A DNA stretch of 64,000 nt from DATMRF01 sp035566435 (GCA_035566435.1 DATMRF010000120.1:44864-108863), one strand, 5' to 3'. Counted from the stretch's first letter, positions 24,572 to 34,525 are shown. A program made the numbers and translations. Notes: generated by a model not told the origin, from the letters alone.

Positions 24572-26682
24572 AAGGTCGCTCCTCCCGTCAGGGCCGCCGG
24601 CTTGCGCCCGGTTCGACCGGCGAGCCAGGTTTCAAATAGCAACACCGCAAGAGTCATCACGACGAACCAGCGCCAAAGCTTTTGACGGCTTTCCAGCTCG
24701 GTGTTTTGCAACCGGTGCCGGCGATCGGCCTCGCGAGCCGTTGTCGGAACCTGGCGCGCCAGCGGCGCGCCCAATCGCTCCAGCTCATCCGGGGACAATG
24801 GCGCCGTGCGGCTTTCGGTGGGATCGAGATTGACCGCAAACCGCCGGGAGGTTTGCGCTGAAACCACGGTGTAAATGCCTGGCATGGTCGTTTGAGAAGA
24901 ATTTGTTTCGGCGGAGGCGAGGCCCATTTGGGAGCCGTCCGGCAAACGCAGGGCCAATGTGGAGGGGCCGGCGCCCGGGACCGGAGCAAGCGGGATAGTA
25001 TCTCCAATGTAGTATTGGGTAGGCGCGGGAGCCGGTGCGCCGCTCCCTTCGAGCATCGAGTAAAGCAACGGGACGAACTTGGTGGAGAGGGCCAACTGGC
25101 TGTTGTCGGGCTGCCAGCCGGAAGTCAGGACCAGCAACCGGCCTTTGCCGACCGGAACTTCCAAGAGGGCAGGAGCGCCGCTATCGAATTTCGCGACGAC
25201 CCGTGCGCTGGGGATAGAGGCAGGGTCCAGGCGACGGTACTTCCAGAAATGGATCCGGGTGAAGTCGCTGAACCGTGGGTCCGCGAACGGCGCGAAGAGC
25301 GGGTGACGGAAATCGATGTCGGCGAGCATGGCATAGCCATTGCGCTGGGCTTCCTCCAGGCTCACGCGGTCCAATTCGAGCAACCGGGCCAGGGTGGGGC
25401 CAAGCGCATCCGTTTTGAGCATGACGAAAGCCGTTTTCCCGCCGACGAGCTGTTCGCGAATTGTTTTGAGCGGCTGGTCGGGCAACGGGTCAGTGATGAT
25501 GAACAGCGTCGCGCTCCGAACTTCGGTATCTACAAGAGGGCCGCCGGGAGGATGCGCCAGCACCTGCACCACCTGCCGCCGGGTTTCCTGGAACGCGCGC
25601 CGGAGAAAGTAAAGCGGCTGCCGGGAGTCTTTTTCGGAATCGCTGCCGAGGTACAGCACAGTGAGCCGCGCGGTTTCCGGCGGGGTTGCGAAGACCGTGT
25701 TGTCAAACTCTTCCTCATCGCCTGTCAAAATGATGCGGTCCACGGGTTCCGCACTGGAAGGTGCGGGAAGCGTCACGATGCGGCTTTGGCCGGCGGGAAC
25801 GTAGATAGCGATGGGCTGGCCCGCGAAACTGCCGCCGCCCGGCCGTGCCCAGCCGACCTGGAACTGATCGCGGCGCGAATCCGCTGCGTTACTCACCCGC
25901 ACTCGCACGTTCGCGTCGCCCTTGGCGCCGGCTTCATCCGAGTCGGTCATCAGTTGGAGGGCGGCGTTGCTGGTTCGCTTGGAGTTGAGGCGCTCAACCG
26001 AAAGCTCAATTCCCTTGGGCCATTCGTAACCTTGCAGCGGCTCGAGGTGGCTACCTTCCTGCAAGTCGGTGATGAGGATAATGCGGCCTCGCGGCGTCGG
26101 CGTCTTGCCGGCGGTTTCAGCCAGAGCCTCGGCCGCACTGATGAGCGCGTCGCCCAAACGGGTGGCCGACCAGCCGGGCGGGTGCCGCGCGAGCTTGCCC
26201 ATCGCGAGCGCAACTCGATCGCCGCTGGGCGCGGCATTCCACTCTTCGAAGCTCACCAGAGGCTTGAGCTGCCGGTCAAAAGCGAAGACCGCTGCCTGGT
26301 CCGCCGGCCTGGTTTTGCCCAGGATAGCCTCGGCCCGCTTCTGTGCCTCCGGCCACAGGTTCGCGCGGCGCATGCTGGCACTGGTGTCCACCAGCAAGAC
26401 GAAGCGACTTGCAGCGGCCGACGCCGGCGGGGCGCTGACTGGCTGTTTCACAAAAGGACGCGCGAACCCCACAGCAAGCAGGCAAAGCGCAAGGCAACGA
26501 AGCAACAGCAGAAAAATGTGTTCGAGACGGCTGCGCCGCGTAATGCGGGGCGGGGTGGGCAAGAGGAACATCAGCGAGCTGAACGGAGTTCGCTCACGGG
26601 TGGTCCGCCGGATGAGGTGGAACACGACCGGCAAGGCAACGCCCAGCGCGCCCAACAAAAACAGCGGCGTCAATAAACTCAT
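24568..26682 (-). CDS. BatA-domain/VWA membrane protein
   Basis: The 704-residue protein opens with the BatA N-terminal domain (MSLLTPLFLLGALGVALPVV, HLIRRTTRERTPFSSLMFL), two helices, then a VWA domain with MIDAS DxSxS (LLVDTSASMRRA) and IILITDLQEGS. A CARDB/GATase-like extracellular part follows, and a C-terminal helix (WFVVMTLAVLLFETWLAGR). It overlaps both neighbours by 4 nt (DUF58 gene at 26679, DUF4175 gene at 24571). VWA proteins paired with MoxR ATPases are thought to be clients or effectors of the ATPase at the membrane. Confidence 0.88.
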   Translation of the reverse strand: MSLLTPLFLLGALGVALPVVFHLIRRTTRERTPFSSLMFLLPTPPRITRRSRLEHIFLLLLRCLALCLLAVGFARPFVKQPVSAPPASAAASRFVLLVDTSASMRRANLWPEAQKRAEAILGKTRPADQAAVFAFDRQLKPLVSFEEWNAAPSGDRVALAMGKLARHPPGWSATRLGDALISAAEALAETAGKTPTPRGRIILITDLQEGSHLEPLQGYEWPKGIELSVERLNSKRTSNAALQLMTDSDEAGAKGDANVRVRVSNAADSRRDQFQVGWARPGGGSFAGQPIAIYVPAGQSRIVTLPAPSSAEPVDRIILTGDEEEFDNTVFATPPETARLTVLYLGSDSEKDSRQPLYFLRRAFQETRRQVVQVLAHPPGGPLVDTEVRSATLFIITDPLPDQPLKTIREQLVGGKTAFVMLKTDALGPTLARLLELDRVSLEEAQRNGYAMLADIDFRHPLFAPFADPRFSDFTRIHFWKYRRLDPASIPSARVVAKFDSGAPALLEVPVGKGRLLVLTSGWQPDNSQLALSTKFVPLLYSMLEGSGAPAPAPTQYYIGDTIPLAPVPGAGPSTLALRLPDGSQMGLASAETNSSQTTMPGIYTVVSAQTSRRFAVNLDPTESRTAPLSPDELERLGAPLARQVPTTAREADRRHRLQNTELESRQKLWRWFVVMTLAVLLFETWLAGRTGRKPAALTGGATL

Positions 26683-27638
26683 GCGTGACTCCTGCCGTAG
26701 CGCATCGCGTGTCGCGCCTTGCGGCGGCGCTGCATTCGTTGCCGCAAAATGTCAAAGAGTGCCAATTCGAGCGGGCGCGTTGTCTCGAGCCGGTAACAGG
26801 CCGCGCCGAGCCGGTCACAGGCGGCACGCAAGCCGGCGCAGTGAGTTTCGAGCCTGCGCAGGTACTCTTTCCGAGCGGCGGCGGGGTCGATGAAAATCTT
26901 CCGGCCCGACTCCACGTCCTCGAACAGCGAGGGGTTTTCAAAACTGAAGGAGGACTCCGCCGGGTCCAGAATCTGGAACACGACGACCTCATGGCCGCAG
27001 GCAGCCAGCGCGGCAAGGTCGAGTTCCAGCCGCGGGATCGGGGCGAGAAAATCCGAGAGCAGCACGACCAACCCACGTTTGCGGACGAGTTCGGCCAACC
27101 GCTGGAGCGGGACGCCCAGGTCGGTCGCCTGGCCGGCCGCGGGTTGTTCGAGGGCGAGCATCAATTGCCGCAGATGTCCGGCGCGATGACGCGCGGGCAG
27201 GTACTCACGGATTTGCTCATCGAAGGTGAGCAGACCGACCGCATCGCCCTGGAGGTGCAGGAAGTAGGCCAGCGTGGCGGCGAGCGTGGCCGCATATTGG
27301 GCCTTGGTGTAGCCGACCGAGCCGTAGGCCATCGAGCGGCTGGTATCAGCAAGCAGATAACAGCGCAAGTTGGTTTCGTCTTCGAACTTCTTGATGAAAT
27401 AACGATCGCTGCGAGCGAAGACCCGCCAGTCGAGGTAACGCGGGTCGTCATCGGGGGTGTACTGGCGGTACTCGGTGAATTCGACGGAAAAGCCGTGATA
27501 GGGGCTGCGATGAATCCCGTTCCAAAAGCCTTCAACCACCACGCGCGCCCGCAATTCCAGGTTGCGGATGGTCATCAGGGCCTGCGGGTCGATCAGTGCC
27601 GTGGCGGAAAGACCGGAGTTGAGCGCGGGCGCGGTCAT
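26679..27638 (-). CDS. DUF58 domain protein
   Basis: The 319-residue soluble protein has the DUF58 signature EYRQYTPDDDPRYLDWRVFA and a following VWA-like segment with LLADTSRSMAYG (DxSxS). DUF58 proteins sit next to MoxR ATPases across bacteria and are believed to form a functional pair with them. Start and stop codons overlap the flanking genes by 4 nt each, so the protein is made together with MoxR (upstream) and BatA (downstream). The full length is typical. Confidence 0.92.
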   Translation of the reverse strand: MTAPALNSGLSATALIDPQALMTIRNLELRARVVVEGFWNGIHRSPYHGFSVEFTEYRQYTPDDDPRYLDWRVFARSDRYFIKKFEDETNLRCYLLADTSRSMAYGSVGYTKAQYAATLAATLAYFLHLQGDAVGLLTFDEQIREYLPARHRAGHLRQLMLALEQPAAGQATDLGVPLQRLAELVRKRGLVVLLSDFLAPIPRLELDLAALAACGHEVVVFQILDPAESSFSFENPSLFEDVESGRKIFIDPAAARKEYLRRLETHCAGLRAACDRLGAACYRLETTRPLELALFDILRQRMQRRRKARHAMRYGRSHA

Positions 27639-28675
27639 ACCCCCAGCGGCGGCTTAACCTCTTCCAGCAGACGCTTGATCACGTCGGCGACGGTGATGCC
27701 TTCGGCCTCAGCGCGGTAGTTCAGAAGGATGCGATGGCGGAGGGTCGGCTGGGCCAGCGCCCGGATGTCGTCAACGGTCACATGGGCGCGCCCCTTCAGC
27801 AGGGCGCGGACCTTGCCGCCCAACACGAGGAATTGGCCGGCTCGGGTGCCAGCCCCCCAACTGGCCCATTCGTTCAGGAAGTCAGGCGTGCCGTCCTGGT
27901 GAGGCCGCGAAGCTGCGGCGAGCCTAACCGCGTAGCGCACGATTTCTTCAGCAACCGGCACTTTGCGGACGATCTCATGGAAGCTCAGCACGTTTTGCCC
28001 AGTGAAGAGGGGTTCGATTGGTGCGGACGGTTCAGCCGTGGTCCGGGTGACGACGGCGACCTCCTCGTCCTCGGGGAGGTAATCCATCACGACGTTGAAC
28101 ATAAAACGGTCGAGCTGGGCCTCGGGCAACGGATAGGTGCCTTCCATTTCGATCGGGTTTTGCGTGGCCAACACGAAGAAAGGCTCTTCGAGGGCGTGGC
28201 GGACGCCCGCGGCGGTGACCTGGTGTTCCTGCATCGCTTCGAGCAAAGCCGCCTGAGTCTTGGGGGGTGTGCGATTGATTTCGTCGGCCAGGATCATATT
28301 GGCGAACACCGGACCGCGCACGAACACCATCTTTCGCCCTTCAGGGGTGTCCTGGAGGATCTCCGTGCCGGTAATGTCGGCAGGCATGAGGTCGGGCGTG
28401 AACTGGATGCGCTGGAACTTGAGGTGGAAGATTTGGGCGATGGATTTGACCAGGAGTGTTTTGGCCAGGCCGGGGGCGCCGGTGATCAAGCAATGGCCCC
28501 CGGCGAAAAGCGCGATCAGGATCTGCTCGATTACGTCTTTCTGGCCGACAATGACTTTGGCCAACTCGGTTTCGATTTGCACCCGGCCGGCGGTGAGGCG
28601 CTCGACGATTTCCCGTTCCTGCTGCTGCAATGGGGGGGCCGCTGCTTCCGGTTTAGTGTCCACGAGCGTGTTCAT
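27635..28675 (-). CDS. MoxR-family AAA+ ATPase
   Basis: This 346-residue ATPase has Walker A GAPGLAKTLL near residues 61-70, Walker B and sensor residues in NMILADEINRTPPKTQAALLEAMQE, and LATQNPIEMEGTYPLPEAQLDRFMF, the near-invariant MoxR phrase. MoxR proteins act as chaperone-like ATPases that mature or insert cofactors in VWA-linked complexes. The gene begins directly after the TAA of the DUF4159 gene and overlaps DUF58 by 4 nt. It is the enzymatic centre of this operon. Confidence 0.95.
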   Translation of the reverse strand: MNTLVDTKPEAAAPPLQQQEREIVERLTAGRVQIETELAKVIVGQKDVIEQILIALFAGGHCLITGAPGLAKTLLVKSIAQIFHLKFQRIQFTPDLMPADITGTEILQDTPEGRKMVFVRGPVFANMILADEINRTPPKTQAALLEAMQEHQVTAAGVRHALEEPFFVLATQNPIEMEGTYPLPEAQLDRFMFNVVMDYLPEDEEVAVVTRTTAEPSAPIEPLFTGQNVLSFHEIVRKVPVAEEIVRYAVRLAAASRPHQDGTPDFLNEWASWGAGTRAGQFLVLGGKVRALLKGRAHVTVDDIRALAQPTLRHRILLNYRAEAEGITVADVIKRLLEEVKPPLGV

Positions 28676-29617
28676 TTAGTGTGTCATGAGGTAAAAGACG
28701 ATGTTGATGCCGAGCGGGTAACCGCGTTTCTCGGAAAATTCGTGGAAAAAGAAGTCATCCTCGCCTTCGCGTTCCCAACTGTCCCCGTTATCGCAGTTAT
28801 GAGTGGCGATGACCATGATGCGCTCCTTGTCGTCCAGGATGGCACGCACATGCATCTCCCGGCAATCCTCCGTGCCTTCCCCGTCTTCGCGCGGGTGATA
28901 GGTTTCCCAGGTAAAATCTGTCGAGCGCCGTTGCCTGACGTAATTAACAGCGGGCGTTTGCAGCTTGTTCTTGGGGACTTTGATGTCAAAGACGCAGTGA
29001 AAGAGGGGGTGGTCCATGGGGAGCTCCTGGAACTCGCGTTCCGGCAGAGCGCGTTTAATCTGGCTGGCGAAGCCTTTCCACTGCCACTCCCCCCAAAAAT
29101 CATCGGCCATGAGGACGCCGCCGTTGAGCAGGTATTTTCGCAGGATGGGCACTTCGTCGTCGCGCAGAAGGAGGGCGCCTGGCTCGACCATATAGATCCA
29201 CGGGTAATTAAAGAGGTCGGGGTCGGTCAGCCGCAGCACACGGCCGTCCGGATTGACTTTTATGGATGTCACTTGCTGAAGGCGAAACGAAAAATTGAGG
29301 TCGCTGTCCGGGAAATCGGTAATCCAGTTGCCCGCGGTCGGCGAGCCGTCCGGGTCCCGGTCGCGGATGATGCGCGCGAAAGTAAAAACATCTTTCTCGA
29401 ATGCGGGCGGGTTGGTCCATTCCGGGGTGCCGGTGCTGTGCGAGGCAATTTCGCGCGCGGTGCGCACTTTAGTCTGGTCCACCCACTCCCCGCCTTCGGT
29501 CCGGACCATGTCTCCGTTCCCGAAGCGGTTTCGCCGCCGCCAATTCTGAGCGGTGGCGAAGCTCAGGACGAGCATCGCCACAAGTCCGACCAGCGCCATT
29601 TTCGGCAGCGTCTTCAT
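28676..29617 (-). CDS. DUF4159 domain exported protein
   Basis: The 313-residue protein has a signal peptide (MKTLPKMALVGLVAMLVLSFATAQ). The DUF4159 region shows the GATase-like pattern: ISFRLQQ-type strand, YPWIYMVEPGALLLRDDEVPILRKYLL-type helix (seen in pieces), LLNGGVLMADDFWGEWQW, and the C-terminal EFSEKRGYPLGINIVFYLMTH. DUF4159 genes accompany MoxR/BatA operons in Verrucomicrobiota, Planctomycetota and Bacteroidota. It directly precedes moxR with no gap and follows the TPR metallopeptidase by 7 bases. Confidence 0.88.
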   Translation of the reverse strand: MKTLPKMALVGLVAMLVLSFATAQNWRRRNRFGNGDMVRTEGGEWVDQTKVRTAREIASHSTGTPEWTNPPAFEKDVFTFARIIRDRDPDGSPTAGNWITDFPDSDLNFSFRLQQVTSIKVNPDGRVLRLTDPDLFNYPWIYMVEPGALLLRDDEVPILRKYLLNGGVLMADDFWGEWQWKGFASQIKRALPEREFQELPMDHPLFHCVFDIKVPKNKLQTPAVNYVRQRRSTDFTWETYHPREDGEGTEDCREMHVRAILDDKERIMVIATHNCDNGDSWEREGEDDFFFHEFSEKRGYPLGINIVFYLMTH

Positions 29618-29624
29618 TCTCTCG

Positions 29625-32153
29625 CTAAGTTCCGCTCGGCTCGGTGCCGTTGCTGTTTTCGATTTCCAGCAACAACCGCAACGCTTCCCGGTACCGGGGC
29701 GCTTCCTCGAGGGCCTGCAACACCTGACGCCGCGCTTCCGGACTGCCGGCCTGATGGAGCAAGCGCGCCAGTTTAAAGTGGAGTTCCGCCGGGTCGGGCG
29801 GTTCCAGCGCCAGCGTAGCGCGATACGCAGACAGCGCTGTATCTGTTTCTCCCGTTCGTTCGCAAGCTTGCGCCAGGAAGCGATACGGCAGCGCCACGAG
29901 CGGGTCCACGGCGAGGTAGCGCTGCGCGTTGAGGCTCACCGCCGGCCAATCCTTGGCCCCGGCGCCCAACTCCATCAACCTGCGATAAGCTTCGAGCGCT
30001 TCGCCATCCTGATCCGCCAACCGGATGAGAACGTGTCGCTCAGCGTTGGTCTCGCCAAGCCCGCGGTGAGCAGCGGCGAGCATGGCCCACGCACTTTCGG
30101 CGCCGGTCTGAGAAGGATAGAGCTTGATGAGTTCTTGAAGCGGCGTTTTGGCAGCCTCGAATTCCTTATCCTCGAGCGACTTTACTGCCAGCTCAGTCAA
30201 GGAGTAGAAATTTGTGGCGCTCTTCGAGGGGCCTTCCGGGCCGGGCTTGGTCCAGTCCAGCCCGGGGGCGAGTTGTTCTGCTTTCTGCCGCGCGAAGGCG
30301 GCGAAATCCTCCTCCAACTTCTGCATGGTGACCGTATGTTTCTCGATGGCGGTGTTGATTTCGACTCCCTCCCCCAGGTCGTACAGAACGGCCTGTAACT
30401 GATTCAGGCCGAATTGTTGCACGAGGAACTCCACCACGAGAGAGGATTCGTAATAGGCAAATTGCAAGTGCAGCGCGGAACGAGGGGCGAGAAACGCGCC
30501 GCTGAGCTCGGAAACGGGCGTTAGTTCATCCCCGAGCGCCATCCTGCGGTAATCCGGGTTCATGTGTTCGCCCCAGGCGGGATTGGCCTGGCGTTCCTCA
30601 TACACGGAGATGCCTTCGCTCAGCCAGCGCGGCATTTTGTTGTGCGTCATTTGGAGGGTGACCACGTGGCAGAATTCGTGCCACAACACGGCTTCCCAGT
30701 TGATCGCATGGCCGGGTTGGGCCGCGGGGCTGTTGGCGGTGATTACCTTGCCGAAGCAAACACCAAGGTAGCCCGGATTGCCAGGCATCCCGAAGGTGCG
30801 GACGGCGAAGTCTTTTTGTTCCGGGAACACCTCGACGATAGTCGGCTGCTGGAGTTCCATTCCATACTTGGCGCAAAGATTACTCCGGGCGCGCTCCAGC
30901 AAGTCGAGCACCCGCGCGCCATAAACCTCCGCTTCGTGGCGGCTGATGCGCAGGATGAAGTTGCGGTTAGTGAGGGTGGCGAACTTCGCCATGGTGTCGT
31001 GCAACAGGGAGAGGTTATAGGCCTCGACATCGTAGGCGTCTTGCTTCTGGACTTCTTCTGCGAGCTTCCACCCTTCGACCTCCGCGCCGAGGCGGAGCAG
31101 GTCCTGGGCGAGCTGCGCTTTGGCCGGCATATAGTCCGGACTAAATCTCAGCGCTTGACGCTGGTGCGCCGAACCTTCCTCGAAACGGTATTGTTGGGAA
31201 AGCTTCAGGCCGATCAAATAGTCCACGCGTGGATTGTCGGGCCAGAACTTCAACGCTTTTTGACGAGCGGTTTGTTCGGCTTCAGGCTGATTCTGCAGCT
31301 TGGCCAGCACGGCGCGATAGGCCCAGGCGTCCGGCTGCCACGGGTTTACCGCTTCGACCCGGTTCAGCAGATTCGAAGACTCCTCGTAATCTTCAGCATC
31401 GATGGCATGGTCCACGAGCAACAAGAGGCAGGCGACGTGATTACTGTTGTGCTTCAGCGCCGTCTCCAGGGAGGCGAGCATCAGGGCGGTATCGCTGGGA
31501 GCATAGGCCTGTGACAGCCCGCAATTCAGGTCAGGGTCGTCCGGCAGTTGCTTCAAGCCTTCTTCGAATTTCTTTGCGGCCAGTGCGAAATCGTGTTTGT
31601 CCAGCGCCAGTCCCCCGCTGGCCAGGTACACGTCCCTCAGTTTGGGATCGGCCTTCCGGGCCGCGTCGAATACGTTGTCGAGAACGCGCTTCGGGTCGGC
31701 GCCGGTTTGCAAGACCGCCCGGCCAAAAACGACCAGGCTCGCGGCATCATTGAAGTCTCGCGGGTTCCTGGAGACCATCCCGATGATCCGGTCTGGCAAT
31801 TCCTTCGCGGCCTCCGTCTGGCCATTGCCCAGGAACACCTCGCGGGCCTGCCAGCACAAGCGAACGCTCCAACGGTTCCGCGCGAGCGCGTTGGTAATCG
31901 CCGTCTGCGCTTCCGGGTAACGGCCGGTCGCCAGCAGCGCGTCGCTAAGCAATAACTGCCAATCTTCGTCGTCGGGCCGATCGGCCAATGTCTTTTGAGC
32001 GAGAGTGACAGCTCGCGCGTAGTCGCCGGCCAGGAACCGTTGTTGGGCTTCCTTAAACTCAGCGCCGCGAGCCTGCAGGATTCCACACAGGACCAGCAAA
32101 CCTGTCAGGAGGCGGACCCTCAGCCGCACACTGCCACAGCCGTACATCATCAT
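29625..32153 (-). CDS. TPR protein with gluzincin-type (peptidase MA-like) domain
   Basis: The 842-residue exported protein (signal around residues 10-30, LRVRLLTGLLVLCGILQARG) has about eight TPR-like repeats in the first 350 residues, a zincin core with HEFCH at H492-E493-H496 and the downstream Glu in MPRWLSEGISVYEE, then further TPRs to the C-terminus. This domain order is that of peptidase MA-family proteins in Planctomycetota and Verrucomicrobiota. It is the first gene of the eight-gene minus-strand run, and the 457-base divergent spacer upstream probably holds the operon promoter. The start ATG 32153 is one of three clustered ATGs. Confidence 0.85.
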   Translation of the reverse strand: MMMYGCGSVRLRVRLLTGLLVLCGILQARGAEFKEAQQRFLAGDYARAVTLAQKTLADRPDDEDWQLLLSDALLATGRYPEAQTAITNALARNRWSVRLCWQAREVFLGNGQTEAAKELPDRIIGMVSRNPRDFNDAASLVVFGRAVLQTGADPKRVLDNVFDAARKADPKLRDVYLASGGLALDKHDFALAAKKFEEGLKQLPDDPDLNCGLSQAYAPSDTALMLASLETALKHNSNHVACLLLLVDHAIDAEDYEESSNLLNRVEAVNPWQPDAWAYRAVLAKLQNQPEAEQTARQKALKFWPDNPRVDYLIGLKLSQQYRFEEGSAHQRQALRFSPDYMPAKAQLAQDLLRLGAEVEGWKLAEEVQKQDAYDVEAYNLSLLHDTMAKFATLTNRNFILRISRHEAEVYGARVLDLLERARSNLCAKYGMELQQPTIVEVFPEQKDFAVRTFGMPGNPGYLGVCFGKVITANSPAAQPGHAINWEAVLWHEFCHVVTLQMTHNKMPRWLSEGISVYEERQANPAWGEHMNPDYRRMALGDELTPVSELSGAFLAPRSALHLQFAYYESSLVVEFLVQQFGLNQLQAVLYDLGEGVEINTAIEKHTVTMQKLEEDFAAFARQKAEQLAPGLDWTKPGPEGPSKSATNFYSLTELAVKSLEDKEFEAAKTPLQELIKLYPSQTGAESAWAMLAAAHRGLGETNAERHVLIRLADQDGEALEAYRRLMELGAGAKDWPAVSLNAQRYLAVDPLVALPYRFLAQACERTGETDTALSAYRATLALEPPDPAELHFKLARLLHQAGSPEARRQVLQALEEAPRYREALRLLLEIENSNGTEPSGT

Positions 32154-32610
32154 TGGGCTGATACTTGTAATTGACCACGTTAATGCATCAACGCCATGGG
32201 CTCAAGCGGTAGTGAGAGGCTGGGCTCCGTAGAGCTCAGGCCATTCCAGAGCGCGGTGTTCGCTGAATTGGCCATCGCGGGGTTTCCCCTCCGCTTCGCG
32301 TCAGCGCGGCAACCTGGTTTTCGTGGCAGACAGGGCAGATCGGCATAACGCTGCAAGATTAAGCGGGCCCCGCAGTATTTCAATAGCCGCGACCTGAAAC
32401 CAGAATAGGCGGTTGGGAAGTGGGAGTTGAGCGAGCGGCCTAAGGAGGCGGGGGCGGCGCAGCAGAAAGGCTAGAATCACGCGACCGTGAGCATCCGGCA
32501 GATGAACGGTCCAACCCTCTTACAATGACGTGCGAGCGAGCGCCCAGCCTTAACCGAACGGAGATTTTGTTTGCCGAGCCGCACCCGGACACTCACGATA
32601 GCTTTTGAGA
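32154..32610. other. Divergent promoter spacer
   Basis: The spacer separates the minus-strand MoxR operon from the plus-strand ABC exporter operon, so it must carry two promoters. I see no coding frame and no clear -35/-10 pair. The sequence is GC-rich throughout. Confidence 0.45.
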
Positions 32611-33543
32611 ATGTCTGGGGCGCCGGTGATTGAAACGCAGGGGTTAACCAAGGTCTTCGGGCCGCAGCGAGCGCTTGACGGCGTGAGTCTGCAAGTGGCG
32701 CCCGGGGCCATTGGCCTGCTAGGGCCCAATGGAGCGGGAAAGAGCACGTTCATGAAGTGCCTGCTCCAGCTCCAGCCGATCACGTCCGGTTCGGCCAAAC
32801 TGCTCGGACGCGAGGTGGGCCGGGAGGGCCGCGAGATCCGCAAGCGCGTGGGCTATACCCCCGAACAGGATTGCCACATTCCCGGGATGGCCGGCTGCGA
32901 GTACGTGACGTACTGCGCGCAGTTATGCGGGTTGCCCTTCCAGGCGGCCCGCCAGCGCGCCCATGAGATGTTGGATTTCGTGGGCATGGGCCAGGAGCGC
33001 TACCGGAAAGCGGACACCTACTCGACCGGCATGAGACAGCGGCTCAAGCTGGCCCAGGCGATCGTTCACGACCCGGAAATCGTTTTCCTCGACGAACCGA
33101 CCAACGGGCTCGACCCCAAAGGCCAGGCGCAAATCCTGGAGCTGGTCCAGAGCCTGTGGAAGACCTACGGCATCACGGTCGTGGTTTCGTCGCACCTGAT
33201 GCAGGACGTGGACCGGATCTGCGAGCAGATCATCATCATCGCCCGCGGCCGGGTCCTGGTGCATGACAGTCTGGAGAATTTGAAGGCGCGCAAGCGAGGG
33301 GCGGCGGAGGTGGTAATCGCCAGCGGGCAGCAGAAATTGCAGGCGGCCTGCCAGCAACGGCAGTGGCCTTGCGAACTGCTCGCCAACGGCCATGTGAAAG
33401 TCGAACACAAAGCCGACTCGCTCAACCCACTGCTCGCTCTCTTGCACGAGTTGAAGCTGGCGCCGCTGGAGCTCATTCCGAGCCCCAACGCGCTCGAAGA
33501 AACCTTCGTGCAAGCCCTGGAGATTTCCCATGCCGCTGCATGA
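32611..33543 (+). CDS. ABC-2 exporter ATP-binding protein (first pair)
   Basis: From ATG 32611 the protein has 310 residues. Walker A GPNGAGKST is at 38-46, the signature is YSTGMRQRLKLAQAI, Walker B is IVFLDEPTNGLDP and the H-loop is VVSSHLMQDVD. An extra C-terminal domain of about 90 residues follows, as in drug, lipid or polysaccharide exporters of the CcmA/YhaQ type. A TTG six bases upstream is the only other start choice. It overlaps the permease gene by 14 nt. It is the first of four coupled genes encoding two ATPases and two permeases. Confidence 0.92.
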   Translation: MSGAPVIETQGLTKVFGPQRALDGVSLQVAPGAIGLLGPNGAGKSTFMKCLLQLQPITSGSAKLLGREVGREGREIRKRVGYTPEQDCHIPGMAGCEYVTYCAQLCGLPFQAARQRAHEMLDFVGMGQERYRKADTYSTGMRQRLKLAQAIVHDPEIVFLDEPTNGLDPKGQAQILELVQSLWKTYGITVVVSSHLMQDVDRICEQIIIIARGRVLVHDSLENLKARKRGAAEVVIASGQQKLQAACQQRQWPCELLANGHVKVEHKADSLNPLLALLHELKLAPLELIPSPNALEETFVQALEISHAAA

Positions 33544-34525
33544 TACCAGCTACCAGCACTGGGAGGGTGCGCATCTCGGCCTTTGGCGGCGGCGGTGGGC
33601 AATCGCCCGGAACGGCATCGCGGCCTGCCTGCAGATCAAGGGCATGGGCCAACTGGTCGTAGCCTGCTGGCTCGCGGCGCTGGTCATGACCACTCTGCTC
33701 TTCTTTGTCGGCCAACTTCTGGTGGCCGATAGCATTGTGGTCCAATGGGTGGGGAACTTGAACCCGCAGCTCCAGGCCTTCGTCAAAACCTTTACCATCT
33801 GGCTGGAGCAGCACCCGGAGATCTCGGTTCGCACGACTCAGGATGTGCTGTTTTATTATTTCGGCATTTTCCTGATGCCCGTGAGCATCTTTGCCCTGGG
33901 GCTCATCATGCCGGTGCTCATCACGCGTGACTTGGCGAGCAACGCCATCATCATCTACGCCTCCAAAGCGGTCAGCCGCGGCGATTATTTCCTGGGTAAA
34001 TTCTGCACCGCGTTCGGGCTGATGGTGCTGACCTGGCTGGGGCCGGTGTGCTCCGCCTGGTTCCTGGGCAACCTGCTGGCGCCCGATTGGCGCTTTTTCT
34101 GGCACTCGCGAATCGCCGTATTCCATGCCGTGGTTTATGGCGTGAGCAGCATGTGCATTCTCAGCGTGCTCGCGCTAGGGGTGTCGGCCACATCTCTCAA
34201 GGAAAAATCGACCGCCGCCTTTTGGTTCATGTGGTGGATCGTTGGCGGGGTGATCGCGCCCATCGCCACCCATACGAAGCCGTGGTTGAGGCATGTAAGC
34301 TTCAATTTCAACCTTGACCAGATCGCGCTGGCCGTCTTCCGCCTCGGAGACGACCTCAAGATCGCCCAGGACAACGTCCCGATCTTCGGCGAAATGCTCC
34401 GCAACATCCGCCCTGACACAATGGCGGCCCTGAACACGCCGGCCATTGGGGGCGCTTTGCTGGGCCTGCTGGCGATGGGCGTCCTTGCGGCCACGGTGGT
34501 GGGCAAGCGAGTCAAACCCGAATGA
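33530..34525 (+). CDS. ABC-2 type permease (first pair)
   Basis: The 331-residue protein has about six membrane helices (VVACWLAALVMTTLLFFVGQ, FGIFLMPVSIFALGLIMPVL, VVYGVSSMCILSVLALGV, FMWWIVGGVIAPIA, IGGALLGLLAMGVLAATVV), with the conserved ABC-2 phrase LITRDLASNAIIIYASKAVSRGDYF seen in shortened form. It pairs with the upstream ATPase (14-nt overlap) and is coupled to the next ATPase gene through a 4-nt overlap. The substrate is unknown. Confidence 0.88.
   Translation: MPLHDTSYQHWEGAHLGLWRRRWAIARNGIAACLQIKGMGQLVVACWLAALVMTTLLFFVGQLLVADSIVVQWVGNLNPQLQAFVKTFTIWLEQHPEISVRTTQDVLFYYFGIFLMPVSIFALGLIMPVLITRDLASNAIIIYASKAVSRGDYFLGKFCTAFGLMVLTWLGPVCSAWFLGNLLAPDWRFFWHSRIAVFHAVVYGVSSMCILSVLALGVSATSLKEKSTAAFWFMWWIVGGVIAPIATHTKPWLRHVSFNFNLDQIALAVFRLGDDLKIAQDNVPIFGEMLRNIRPDTMAALNTPAIGGALLGLLAMGVLAATVVGKRVKPE

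Noticed and set aside
24892..26676. 594-codon plus frame opposite BatA
   Set aside because: Exact antisense of a gene with clear BatA and VWA motifs; its own product is Arg/Gly/Glu-rich without domains.
27734..29776. 680-codon plus frame opposite MoxR and DUF4159
   Set aside because: Antisense shadow; it spans two unrelated real genes and shows no family features.
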